Shown: positions 35,786 through 44,269 of the stretch, piece by piece
Numbering within the stretch: the first letter of the stretch is position 1
How the letters are laid out: each line of letters starts with the position of its first letter
Assembly: GCF_003610255.1 (NCBI RefSeq)
Contig: NZ_RAPS01000001.1
Span: 3,844,001-3,908,000, forward strand
From: Streptomyces sp. TLI_171
Lineage (GTDB): Bacteria > Actinomycetota > Actinomycetes > Streptomycetales > Streptomycetaceae
Direction: 5' to 3'
Length of the DNA: 64,000 nt
Program-made: the position numbers and the translations under genes
Notes under the pieces: generated by a model
The model's database searches: none
Seen by the model: only the letters and a program-made list of their open reading frames with translations
Told to the model about the DNA's origin: nothing

Positions 35786-36766
35786 ATGACCGACACCAGC
35801 CGTCCCCGCCCCGCCGTCGAGGCCCGCGGGCTGCACCGCCGCTACGGGCCGTCCGGCGCCGCCGGCTTCGAGGCCGTCCGCGGCCTGGACCTCACCGTCG
35901 CCACCGGCGAGCTGTTCGCGCTGCTCGGCACCAACGGCGCCGGCAAGACCTCCACCCTGGAGGTGCTGGAGGGCCTGGCCGCGCCGACCGCGGGCGAGGT
36001 CCGGGTGCTCGGCCTGGACCCGGTCCGGCAGCGCGCCGCGCTCCGGCCGCGGATCGGCATCATGCTCCAGGAGGGCGGCTTCCCCGGGGAGTTGACCGTC
36101 GCCGAGACCGGCCGCTGCTGGGGCGGCCTGACCACCGGCGCCCGCACCGTGGACGAGGCGCTCGACCTGGTCGGCCTGCTGCCGCGGCGCAAGGTGCGGG
36201 TCAAGCAGCTGTCCGGCGGCGAGCGCCGCCGCCTCGACCTGGCGATGGCCCTGCTCGGCCGGCCCGAGGTGCTGTTCCTGGACGAGCCGTCCACCGGACT
36301 GGACCCGGAGGCCCGGGCCGCGGTGTGGCGGCTGATCCGCGAACTGCGGGCGACCGGCACCACGGTGGTGCTCACCACGCACTACCTGGAGGAGGCCGAG
36401 GAACTCGCCGACCGGCTGGCGATCATGCACCACGGCCGGGTGGTGGTCGGCGGCACGGTCGCCGAGGTGCTCGCCGAGCACCCCGCCCGGATCAGCTTCG
36501 AACTGCCCGAGCGCACCGGCCCGCACGCCGCCCTCGACCTGCCGCTGCTGCCCGGCGCCGAACCGCAACTCGACGGCCGCCGGGTCACCCTGCGCACCGC
36601 CGACCTGCAGGGCACCCTCACCGAACTGCTCGGCTGGGCCGCCCACCACCGGGTCGCGCTGGCCCGGCTGGACGCCCGCAGCGCCTCCCTGGAGGAGGCC
36701 TTCCTCGCCGTCGCCGCCGGCGCCGCGACCCCCGCCCTCCCCGAGACCCTCGGAAGTGCCGCATGA
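35786..36766 (+). CDS. ABC exporter ATP-binding protein
   Basis: A 326-residue ATPase of a two-gene ABC-2-type exporter (drug or antibiotic resistance type). Walker A GTNGAGKTS near 50-58, signature LSGGERRRLDL near 145, Walker B VLFLDEPSTGLDPE, and the H-loop TTHYLEEAEEL are all present. The extended C-terminus (~230-326) is the DUF4162-like region of DrrA-type proteins. ATG 35786 has GGAAGG 8 nt upstream. The stop overlaps the permease start by 4 nt. Confidence 0.92.
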   Translation: MTDTSRPRPAVEARGLHRRYGPSGAAGFEAVRGLDLTVATGELFALLGTNGAGKTSTLEVLEGLAAPTAGEVRVLGLDPVRQRAALRPRIGIMLQEGGFPGELTVAETGRCWGGLTTGARTVDEALDLVGLLPRRKVRVKQLSGGERRRLDLAMALLGRPEVLFLDEPSTGLDPEARAAVWRLIRELRATGTTVVLTTHYLEEAEELADRLAIMHHGRVVVGGTVAEVLAEHPARISFELPERTGPHAALDLPLLPGAEPQLDGRRVTLRTADLQGTLTELLGWAAHHRVALARLDARSASLEEAFLAVAAGAATPALPETLGSAA

Positions 36767-37581
36767 GCCTCGCCGCCGCCCCCGCCACCACCACGCCCGT
36801 CGGCCGGCTGCTCGCCCTCGGCCGTGCCGAGGCCGTCCTGCTGCGCCGCAACCGCACCGCGATGTTCCTCGCCCTGGTGCTGCCCTTCGCCCTGGTCGGC
36901 TCGCTCCGCTCGATCCTGCGGGCCGCCTCCGAACAGACCCCCGGCCTGGACGTGAACGCCAACCTGATCACCAGTTCGATGGGCCTGGTGCTGCTGGTCG
37001 TCGTCTACTGCAACCTGACCACCGCCTACACCGCCCGCCGCAACGAGCTGGTGATGAAGCGGCTGCGCACCGGCGAGGCCGGGGACACCGAGATCCTGTT
37101 CGGCACCGCCGTCCCCTCGATCGGGCTGGCCCTGCTCCAGTGCCTGCTGCTGGGCGTCGGCGGCGCGGTGCTGCTCGACCTGCGCACCCCCGCCAACCCG
37201 CTGCTGATGCTGGCCGGACTGGCCCTGTCCGCAGTCCTGCTGACGGCACTCGCGGCCCTGTCCAGCGCGGTCACCAAGACCGTGGAGACGGCCGGCATCA
37301 CCACCCTCCCGCTGATGCTGGCCGCGCAGTTCGGCTCCGGCCTGATGGTCCCGCTGGAGTCCATGTCGGACACCATGGCGAACGTCTGCCGCCTGCTGCC
37401 CACCACCCCCGCCCTGCAACTGCTCCGGATCGGCTGGTTCGGCACCGACGGCACCGGCCCCTCCGAAGGCTTCGCCGGCACCTGGAGCCAGGCCGCCGTC
37501 CCCCTCCTGCTGGCCCTCGCCTGGACCGCCGCCGCAGCCTGGGCCACCCGCCACTGGTTCCGCTGGGAACCCCGCCGCTGA
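36763..37581 (+). CDS. ABC-2-type exporter permease
   Basis: A 272-residue membrane protein with six predicted helices, the partner of the ATPase upstream (ATGA overlap). It has the ABC-2 features: a cytosolic start, LLRRNRTAMFLALVLPFAL, a loop TARRNELVMKRLRTGE, and a C-terminal pair of helices. The substrate is unknown. A two-component system starting 219 nt downstream on the same strand probably regulates it or responds to its substrate, as in DesK/DesR-linked exporters. Confidence 0.9.
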   Translation: MSLAAAPATTTPVGRLLALGRAEAVLLRRNRTAMFLALVLPFALVGSLRSILRAASEQTPGLDVNANLITSSMGLVLLVVVYCNLTTAYTARRNELVMKRLRTGEAGDTEILFGTAVPSIGLALLQCLLLGVGGAVLLDLRTPANPLLMLAGLALSAVLLTALAALSSAVTKTVETAGITTLPLMLAAQFGSGLMVPLESMSDTMANVCRLLPTTPALQLLRIGWFGTDGTGPSEGFAGTWSQAAVPLLLALAWTAAAAWATRHWFRWEPRR

Positions 37582-37593
37582 CCCGCCGCCCCT

Positions 37594-37740
37594 CCCGGCC
37601 GATCTCCCCCACCGGCCGCGCGCAGCGCACCCCCCTCTCTCTCCTCCCTCCCGGCTGATCTCCCTCACCTGCCGCGCGCAGCGCACCCCATCTTCTCCGC
37701 CCGGCTGGTCTCCCCCACCGGCCGCGCGCAGCGCACCCCC
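37594..37740. repeat. three imperfect ~41-bp direct repeats
   Basis: Copies at 37594-37634, 37650-37690 and 37700-37740 share the pattern CCCGGC-GATCTCCC-CACC-GCCGCGCGCAGCGCACCCC with few changes. They fill the intergenic gap between the ABC permease and the sensor kinase. They could be operator repeats for the response regulator or the product of slippage. Confidence 0.7.
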
Positions 37741-37800
37741 TTCCCCTCCCTCAAGGCTGGCAAGATGCTCGGAAGTCGTCAGAGAGCGGGGTACCCAGCC

Positions 37801-39045
37801 GTGCGGGTGAGCAGGCCCAGGCCGGTCCGGCGCTGGCGGTCGCTGTCGAAGCCGCAGCGCACCGAGTTCTACGTGCGCTGGTCGCTGTACGCGGTGGCGT
37901 TGGCGCAGCCGGTGGTGACGCTCGGGCTGGTGGCCGGTTCGATCGGCCACCGCGGGGTGGTCGGCTGGGAGTTGGCGGCGGGCGTGACCGGCACGCTGGC
38001 CGCCTCGGTGCTGAACGGCTTGCTGATCCGGGTCGGCCTGCCCGCGTATCTCGGGCGGCGCCCGCAGCCGTACCGCTGGGTGGTGCTGGCGGGGGCGGTC
38101 TCGGTCGCCACCTCGGTGGCGGTGCTGTTGCTGGGGCCGCCGCTGGAGTCGGACAGTTCGTTCTCGACCACGGTCGGCATGGTGACGATGACCTTCTGGA
38201 TCGCCACCGCCGCGGTGGCGCTGCCGATCCGGGAGGCCGCCGTCGCGGCGGTGGCGGGGATGGCGCTGGTCGCCGCGCCGCTGCTGTGGTCGGGCGCGGA
38301 GCCGGGGTTCGTGGCGGGGATGGCGGTGGGCTGTCTGATCGGCGCGTCGCTGGCGGCGGGGACGGCCCGGGGCTCGGCCTGGACGGCGAAGGTGGTGTGG
38401 GAGCTGGACGAGGCCCGCGACACCCAGGCGCGGCTGGCCGTCGCCGAGGAGCGGCTGCGGTTCTCCCGCGACCTGCACGACGTGCTGGGCCGCAACCTGG
38501 CCACCATCGCGTTGAAGAGCGAGCTGGCCGTCCAGCTGGCGCGCCGTCAGCGCCCGGAGGCGGTGGATCAGATGACCGAGGTGCAGCGGATCGCGCAGGA
38601 CTCGCAGCGCGAGGTCCGCGAGGTGGTGCGCGGCTACCGCACCGTGGAGCTGCACACCGAGCTGATCGGCGCGGCCTCGGTGCTGCGTGCCGCGAACGTC
38701 GACTGCCGGACCGAGCTGGCGGGCGCGGACACGCTGCCGGCCGAGGCGCAGTCGGTGCTGGGCTGGGTGGTGCGGGAGGCGGCGACGAACGTGCTGCGGC
38801 ACTCGGAGGCGGCGAACTGCCTGTTCCGGCTACGAGTGTCCGGCGGCACGGCGGTGCTGGAGGTGGAGAACGACGGGGTGCCGGCCGTTCCGGCGCCCCG
38901 CACCGAGGGCGCGGGCAGCGGCCTGCGCGGCCTGGGCGAGCGGCTGGCCGCGCACGGCGGCGGCCTGAGCACCGCCGGCAGCGGCTCCGGGCGGTTCCGC
39001 CTGACCGCCGAACTACCCATCGGAGCAAGGGAGTCCGTGGCATGA
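37801..39045 (+). CDS. two-component sensor histidine kinase (NarL/DesK type)
   Basis: A 414-residue membrane kinase. Five or six N-terminal helices (about 30-190) are followed by a coiled segment, the HisKA_3 box RDLHDVLGRN with the phosphorylated H226, and an ATPase domain with VVREAATNVLRHSEA and GSGLRGLGERLAAHGG. This is the DesK-like class that senses through its membrane helices. GTG 37801 is chosen as the start of the conserved part; ATG 37765 would add 12 residues. The stop overlaps the regulator gene by 4 nt. Confidence 0.9.
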   Translation: MRVSRPRPVRRWRSLSKPQRTEFYVRWSLYAVALAQPVVTLGLVAGSIGHRGVVGWELAAGVTGTLAASVLNGLLIRVGLPAYLGRRPQPYRWVVLAGAVSVATSVAVLLLGPPLESDSSFSTTVGMVTMTFWIATAAVALPIREAAVAAVAGMALVAAPLLWSGAEPGFVAGMAVGCLIGASLAAGTARGSAWTAKVVWELDEARDTQARLAVAEERLRFSRDLHDVLGRNLATIALKSELAVQLARRQRPEAVDQMTEVQRIAQDSQREVREVVRGYRTVELHTELIGAASVLRAANVDCRTELAGADTLPAEAQSVLGWVVREAATNVLRHSEAANCLFRLRVSGGTAVLEVENDGVPAVPAPRTEGAGSGLRGLGERLAAHGGGLSTAGSGSGRFRLTAELPIGARESVA

Positions 39046-39656
39046 CCGACCGAGTGCGGGTGCTGCTCGCCGACGACGAGCATCTGATCCGCGGTGCGCT
39101 GGCGGCGCTGCTGGCACTGGAGGACGACCTGACGGTGGTCGCCGAGGCGGCGTCCGGTCCCGAGGCGCTGGCGATGGCGGCCGCGCACCGCCCGGACGTG
39201 GCGGTGCTGGACCTGCAGATGCCGGGCCTGGACGGCCTGGAGGTGGCCGCCGAGCTGCGCCGCCGGCTGCCGGAGTGCCGGGTGATGATCGTGACCGGGC
39301 ACGGGCGGCCGGGTTATCTGAAGCGGGCGCTGGAGACCGGTGTCCGCGGCTTCCTGCCGAAGACCGTCTCGGCCTCCGACCTGGCCGGGATCATCCGCAC
39401 GGTCCGGGCGGGCGGCCGCTACGTGGACCCGGAGCTGGCCGCGGAGGCGATCAGTGCGGGCGACTCCCCGCTGACGCCGCGCGAGACGGACGTGCTGGAG
39501 CTGGCCGCGAACGGCTCCTCGATCGTGGAGATCGCCGACCGGGCGGCGCTGTCGCAGGGCACGGTGCGCAACTACCTGTCCTCGGCGGCGGGCAAGCTGG
39601 GCGCGGAGAACCGGCACGCGGCGGTGCGGATCGCCCGCGAGCACGGCTGGCTGTGA
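39042..39656 (+). CDS. NarL-family response regulator
   Basis: A 204-residue regulator with a receiver domain (LLADDEH; phospho-acceptor D57 in VAVLDLQMPG; the K near 106 in LPKTVS) and a C-terminal LuxR HTH (LTPRETDVLELAANGSSIVE then TVRNYLSSAAGKLG). It is co-translated with the kinase upstream and is likely to control the adjacent ABC exporter. AAGGGAG lies 8 nt before ATG. Its stop codon is inside the terminator hairpin. Confidence 0.92.
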   Translation: MTDRVRVLLADDEHLIRGALAALLALEDDLTVVAEAASGPEALAMAAAHRPDVAVLDLQMPGLDGLEVAAELRRRLPECRVMIVTGHGRPGYLKRALETGVRGFLPKTVSASDLAGIIRTVRAGGRYVDPELAAEAISAGDSPLTPRETDVLELAANGSSIVEIADRAALSQGTVRNYLSSAAGKLGAENRHAAVRIAREHGWL

Positions 39657-39671
39657 CGGTCCGTCACAGCC
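39649..39671. terminator. bidirectional terminator overlapping a stop codon
   Basis: GGCTGTGACGG and CCGTCACAGCC form a perfect 23-nt palindrome that includes the response-regulator stop codon (39654-39656). It also lies 14 nt after the end of the convergent purC. Confidence 0.65.
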
Positions 39672-39684
39672 GGCCGCGGGAGGA

Positions 39685-40584
39685 TCACTTCCAGCTCAGC
39701 CCGGTGAGCTTCTCGTACGCGTCGATGTAGCGCTGCCGGGTGTGCTCGACGATCGCGTCGGGCAGCTGCGGCGGCGGGTTCTCGCTCTTGCGGTCCCAGC
39801 CGGAGGCGGGCGAGGTCAGCCAGTCGCGGATGATCTGCTTGTCGAAGGACGGCTGGTCGCGGCCGGGCTCCCACTGGTCGGCGGGCCAGTAGCGGGAGGA
39901 GTCCGGGGTCAGCACCTCGTCGCCGATGACCAGTTCGCCGTCCAGCAGGCCGAACTCGAACTTGGTGTCGGCGAGGATCAGGCCGCGCTCGCGGGCGATG
40001 TCGCGGGCCCGGCCGTACACGGCGAGGGTGATCTGGCGCAGGTTGGCGGCGAGTTCCGCGCCGATCCGGCGGGCGGTCTCCTCGTAGGGGACGTTCTCGT
40101 CGTGCTCGCCGACCTCGGCCTTGAGCGCCGGGGTGTAGATCGGCGCGGGCAGCTCGGAGCTGTTGTCCAGGCCCTCGGGCAGCGCGATGCCGCACACGGT
40201 GCGGGAGGCCCGGTACTCCTCCAGGCCGGAGCCGGCCAGGTAGCCGCGGGCGACGCACTCCACCGGCACCATGTCCAGGCTGCGGCAGATCAGGGTGCGT
40301 CCTGCCCAGTCGGCGGGAGCACCCGCCGGGACGTCGGTGGAGATGACGTGGTTGGGCACCAGGTCGGCGATCCGCTCGAACCACCACAGGGACAGCTGGG
40401 TGAGGATGCGGCCCTTGTCGGGGATCTCGTTGGGCAGCACCCAGTCGTAGGCGGAGGTCCGGTCGCTGGCCACCATCACCAGGTTGCCGTTGCCGTCCCG
40501 GTACAGGTCGCGCACCTTGCCGGTGTGCAGGTGGACCAGGCCGGGCACCTGGACCGGCTCGGGCTTGGTGACGAATCCGCTCAC
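39685..40584 (-). CDS. purC: phosphoribosylaminoimidazole-succinocarboxamide synthase (SAICAR synthetase)
   Basis: A 299-residue ATP-dependent enzyme joining CAIR and aspartate to give SAICAR in purine synthesis. Seen: GKVRDLYRDGNGNLVMVASD at the ATP site, ASDRTSAYDWVLP, VECVARGYLAGSGL and IILADTKFEFG-like LILADTKFEFGL. The GTG start is preceded by GAGGA at 10 nt. It is a single-gene unit between the response regulator and the DMF-amidase-like gene. Confidence 0.96.
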   Translation of the reverse strand: MSGFVTKPEPVQVPGLVHLHTGKVRDLYRDGNGNLVMVASDRTSAYDWVLPNEIPDKGRILTQLSLWWFERIADLVPNHVISTDVPAGAPADWAGRTLICRSLDMVPVECVARGYLAGSGLEEYRASRTVCGIALPEGLDNSSELPAPIYTPALKAEVGEHDENVPYEETARRIGAELAANLRQITLAVYGRARDIARERGLILADTKFEFGLLDGELVIGDEVLTPDSSRYWPADQWEPGRDQPSFDKQIIRDWLTSPASGWDRKSENPPPQLPDAIVEHTRQRYIDAYEKLTGLSWK

Positions 40585-40642
40585 GCTCAGTCAGTCCTCA
40601 CAGCTGGGGGGCTCTGCGACCGAGTCTTTCACGTTCGCCCGG

Positions 40643-42184
40643 TCAGGAGCCGGTGCGCCCCTCCTTGCACAGGTGGTCGAGCAGGTTGGCGGTGGCCCGC
40701 TGGATCCGCTCGTCGGTGTGCCCGGGCCGGTCGAGCGCCGGCGACCAGGCGAAGGTCCCGGCGGCGAACACGTACGCGCCGCTGGGCGCCCGGTACAGCG
40801 AGGTCTCCTGGTGGGTGAGCCGCCCGGCGGCGTCCCGGTACGGGGAGTGCGCGAGCAGGGTGCGCTCGCTGTACGCGGGCAGCGCGACCTTCGGGTAGTA
40901 GCGGTCGGCCTCCCCGGCCACCAGCCCGGGCAGCGCCTCACCCTCGGCCAGGCCGGTCCCCTGCCACAGCCAGTGCGCGGTGTTCCGGGCCACCAGGGGC
41001 ACCGGCGCGGGCACGCTGCCCGCGTACTGGATGCCCAGCAGGTGCTGCTCCGGCTCCCCGGCGTCCCGCCACAGCGCGGAGGCCGAGCCCGCCGTCCCCG
41101 CGGCCGGGTGGTCGGCGGCGAGCCGCTGCCGTTTGCGGCAGTTCAGCAGCCGGGACGGCTCGCCGTTCGGCCCGGGAGACAGCTCGACCCGCCAGTACAC
41201 GCTGTTCGCGGACAGGAACACCAGCGAGGTGCCGCCGTCCCTGGCCCGTTCGGCGGCCCGCCGCATCGGCTCCGACCAGTACTCGTCGTGCCCGGGGAAG
41301 ACCAGCGCCTTGTACCGGGCGGCGTCGACCAGGCCGGCGTGCAGGTCGGTGGCGGTGGCGTAGCCCAGGTCGTAGCCGTAGCGCTCGGCCCACCGGATGA
41401 AGTCGTAGGCGTGCCCGACGTGCAGCGGCAGCCCGGCCCCGGCGTGCGGCCGGTCGAAGGAGACCGTGACCGCCGCCTCCGCCTCGCCGACCAGCCGGCC
41501 GGTGCCGTCCCAGGCGTGGTACAGGCTGGCCCCGCGGTGGCCGTCCTCGGGGAACAGGTTGTACGCCTGCCAGGTCACGTCGGGCAGCACCAGCAGCAGG
41601 TCGGCCGGGTCGAAGTCCCGCACGGTGAACGGGATGTGGCTGCGGTGCCCGCCGTCGGCGGTGGTCAGCACGGCGACGTACGCGCCGGACCGCCAGTCGG
41701 CGGGGACCTGCAGCCGCCAGGACTGCCACCAGTGGTGGCAGGAGACGGTGCGGTCGGCGACCATCGGCGCGGGCTGCGCGAGGCCGGCGATCAGCGGGCT
41801 GGAGGACACCTGCCGGGCGCCGTCGCCGCCGTCGTGGCCGATCCGGTAGACGTCGACCTGGAACTCCTGCGGCGGGTTCACCGTCACCCGGAAGTCCACC
41901 GCGCCGCCGGGCCGCACCACCCCCGCCGAGGCGAAGCCCTTGATCTGCTGGCGCACGTCGTCCGAGTTGCGCGGGCCGCTCACCGCGGCCCGCGGCCGGG
42001 ACTGGCCGCCGATCGGCTGCTGCCCGGGGGCGTCCACGCTGACGTACCAGGGGACCGCGCCCTCGCCGTCCGCCAGGTAGTGGTCGGGGCTGCGCAGCCA
42101 CGGCAGCGGGCCCTGCCCGAACGGGTCGGACACCCCGTGCGCCAGCGTGCCGGACTCCCACCGGCGGTTGGACTCCGTCCCCAC
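40643..42184 (-). CDS. N,N-dimethylformamidase beta-subunit-like protein
   Basis: A 513-residue protein matching the large-subunit domain of N,N-dimethylformamidase. Motifs are ESGTLAHGVSDPFGQGPLPW, VDVYRIGHDGGDGARQV, a class I amidotransferase-like FPGHDEYWSEPMRRA and FLSANSVYWRVEL, and a C-terminal FAAGTFAWSPALDR. In the DMF enzyme this domain binds iron; whether formamide is the substrate here is unknown, since no small subunit is present. GTG 42184 is preferred (GGAGG about 4 nt upstream, family-typical start); ATG 42208 and 42232 are alternatives. Confidence 0.78.
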   Translation of the reverse strand: MGTESNRRWESGTLAHGVSDPFGQGPLPWLRSPDHYLADGEGAVPWYVSVDAPGQQPIGGQSRPRAAVSGPRNSDDVRQQIKGFASAGVVRPGGAVDFRVTVNPPQEFQVDVYRIGHDGGDGARQVSSSPLIAGLAQPAPMVADRTVSCHHWWQSWRLQVPADWRSGAYVAVLTTADGGHRSHIPFTVRDFDPADLLLVLPDVTWQAYNLFPEDGHRGASLYHAWDGTGRLVGEAEAAVTVSFDRPHAGAGLPLHVGHAYDFIRWAERYGYDLGYATATDLHAGLVDAARYKALVFPGHDEYWSEPMRRAAERARDGGTSLVFLSANSVYWRVELSPGPNGEPSRLLNCRKRQRLAADHPAAGTAGSASALWRDAGEPEQHLLGIQYAGSVPAPVPLVARNTAHWLWQGTGLAEGEALPGLVAGEADRYYPKVALPAYSERTLLAHSPYRDAAGRLTHQETSLYRAPSGAYVFAAGTFAWSPALDRPGHTDERIQRATANLLDHLCKEGRTGS

Positions 42185-42335
42185 ACGCCCTCCCCACCCT
42201 TCGCCCATCCACCGAGGGTTGGCAATTGCCATGCGGATGTGCGTGCCGACCAGGACACCACAGTTTGCTGGCGCAGCGTCACCCCACCGTAGCAATTTGG
42301 TCCGGATGAAACCGGTATCCGTGAACAGTCCCGAT

Positions 42336-43829
42336 TCAGCCCGAAAGGCGCACCGGGCGCTCCAGCCGGACCCCGGCCCGCTCCAGCCAGGCGAGCAGCG
42401 GCCCGTCCTGCCCGTCCTCCACCGCGAGGGCGACCGCCGGGGCGAGTTCGGCCCGCGGTGCGGCCCGGGACAGCAGGACCGGCCCGTCCAGCCAGTCCAG
42501 GCCGGGGGCGGCGGTGCCGGCGTCCACCGCGGCGCAGCAGACGGTCGCGGTGAGGTGCTCGACCAGCAGGTCACGGCCGCTGCGCACGGGTGGCAGCGGG
42601 GGCGCGACGCGGGCGCCGCGCGCCACCTGGCCGGCCAGTGCGGCGGCCAGCGTCTCGGCCTCGCCGGCGGCGAGCCGGGCCAGCAGCTTGTCCAGCGCGG
42701 GCCCGGTGTGCGGGCGGTCCTCGCCGAGCGCCGCCTGCAGGGCGGCGGCTTGCGCCCGCCAACCCCGGACGACCACCTGGTTCGGGTAGTCCTCCCAGTC
42801 GAGCGGCTGCCAGCCCTCGGCCGGCTCCTCGTGCAGCAGTTCGGCGGCCAGCCGGGACACCCGGGCGTCGACCAGGCCGGGCTCCTCCAGCAGGTCGCAG
42901 GAGGGGCGGTCGCCGAGCCGGTTCTCGTAGCCGTCGGCGGCCAGCCGGTCGCGGCGGGAGAGTTCGGTGAGCGCCGAGACCACGCCGGCGTTCAGGTGCG
43001 CGGGGTGCCGGCCGAGCCGCCAGGCGGGCAGGGCGACCCGGGTGAGCAGCCGGTCCCAGCCCGCGTAGGCCAGGCCGACCTGTTCCTGGGCGGCGATCCG
43101 CAGCCCGTAGTCGACGGCATTGGCCTGCTCGGACGCCCAGGCGGCGACGGCGTGCTCCAGCTCGGCGGCGTGCTCGCGGCAGGCGCCGAGCAGCCGGCGG
43201 TCGATCAGGTCGACCAGTGCGGCGGGCCCGCGGCGGCGGTCGCCGAGCGAGGCGTCCAGGGTGCGCAGCCAGCGGCGGGCGGCGGCGATGTCCGGATCGG
43301 CGGCGGCCGCGGTGCCGGCCACCACGGGGGCGAGCAGGGCGCGCAGCTCGCCGGCCCGCATCCACCACAGGAATGGGGAGCCGATCACCAGCACGGGGGC
43401 GGCGGGCGCGGCCCGGTGGCGCGGGTCGTGCGGTTCCTCCAGCCAGCTGTCGCAGTCGGGGGTGAGCGCGATGGCGGCGGGCGCGGGCACGTCCAGCCGG
43501 TCGGCCAGCTCCTCGATCAGGCGGTACAGCTCCGGAGCGTCCCTGCGCTCCAGCGGGACGGCCGGGGTCACCGGCGGGACGGCCCGGCGGTGCGCGCGGG
43601 CCACCAGGGCGGCCAGCAGCAAGGTCAGCGCGGCGACCGCGCAGACCGCCCAGCGGATGCCGTCCCACAGGGCGGCGTCCGGTGACCCGGGCGCGCCTAT
43701 GTGTCCGGTGAACCGCCCGGCGAGCAGCACCACCGCGCAGGCGGCGGGCAGCGCGGCGGCCGCCACGGCCCGTCCGCGAACACGCAGGACGGCGTGGGCT
43801 CGTGCGCGTGCGGTGTCCACTGCAGTCAT
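42336..43829 (-). CDS. M48-like membrane protein lacking the zinc-binding motif
   Basis: A 497-residue protein with two N-terminal membrane helices (about 21-38 and 60-77), then a region resembling M48 peptidases (LERRDAPELYRLIEELADRL; VLVIGSPFLWWMRAGELRAL). Where M48 enzymes have HExxH, this protein reads LAPVVAG (166-172), so the zinc site is lost. The C-terminal half is Ala/Leu-rich without known motifs. It is probably a non-catalytic relative. Downstream neighbours give no hint of a role. Confidence 0.6.
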   Translation of the reverse strand: MTAVDTARARAHAVLRVRGRAVAAAALPAACAVVLLAGRFTGHIGAPGSPDAALWDGIRWAVCAVAALTLLLAALVARAHRRAVPPVTPAVPLERRDAPELYRLIEELADRLDVPAPAAIALTPDCDSWLEEPHDPRHRAAPAAPVLVIGSPFLWWMRAGELRALLAPVVAGTAAAADPDIAAARRWLRTLDASLGDRRRGPAALVDLIDRRLLGACREHAAELEHAVAAWASEQANAVDYGLRIAAQEQVGLAYAGWDRLLTRVALPAWRLGRHPAHLNAGVVSALTELSRRDRLAADGYENRLGDRPSCDLLEEPGLVDARVSRLAAELLHEEPAEGWQPLDWEDYPNQVVVRGWRAQAAALQAALGEDRPHTGPALDKLLARLAAGEAETLAAALAGQVARGARVAPPLPPVRSGRDLLVEHLTATVCCAAVDAGTAAPGLDWLDGPVLLSRAAPRAELAPAVALAVEDGQDGPLLAWLERAGVRLERPVRLSG

Positions 43830-44199
43830 CGCCGCGGCACCCCCTTCGCAGCCGACTCGACTCGATCAATTCCGTTACGGGAAGCGGCGGATGCCGAACC
43901 CGGTGGTGCGACTCGCGTGGCGCTCTCCTGCCAGTCTCGACGCCCCGCTGCGGGCGGGTGTTCCGGAACTCCGGGGATTCCACCCGTCCTGGTGACACCG
44001 CGACGGGGCGCGCCACCGCTCCCAGCATCCCCCCGGCGTGCCGCGGCGACGAGCCGCGTCCGCGCCGACGCCCCCGCCCCTGCGCGATGCAGCGCACCCT
44101 ACGGCGCATGCCCGCGCCCCGTCAGCAGGATGCCCAGGTCATCACCCGAAGGACTGGTTTTCCGGGCTTGGCGCTGACGTCCGCGACCTCGGGAAACGC
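43830..44199. other. intergenic region without recognisable genes
   Basis: About 370 nt between the M48-like gene start and the purD terminator hold no convincing coding frame. It should contain the promoter of the leftward M48-like gene. Confidence 0.5.
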
Positions 44200-44247
44200 C
44201 GCGGGGCGCTGCGTCCGGACGGGTCGGTCCGGGCACAGCGCCCCGCG
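44200..44247 (-). terminator. terminator after purD
   Basis: CGCGGGGCGCTG and CAGCGCCCCGCG pair perfectly over 12 bp, and the 24-nt loop contains a second small stem (GTCCGGAC). It starts 22 nt beyond the purD stop. Confidence 0.75.
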
Positions 44248-44269
44248 GGAGCGGTCTGCCAGTGGGCTG

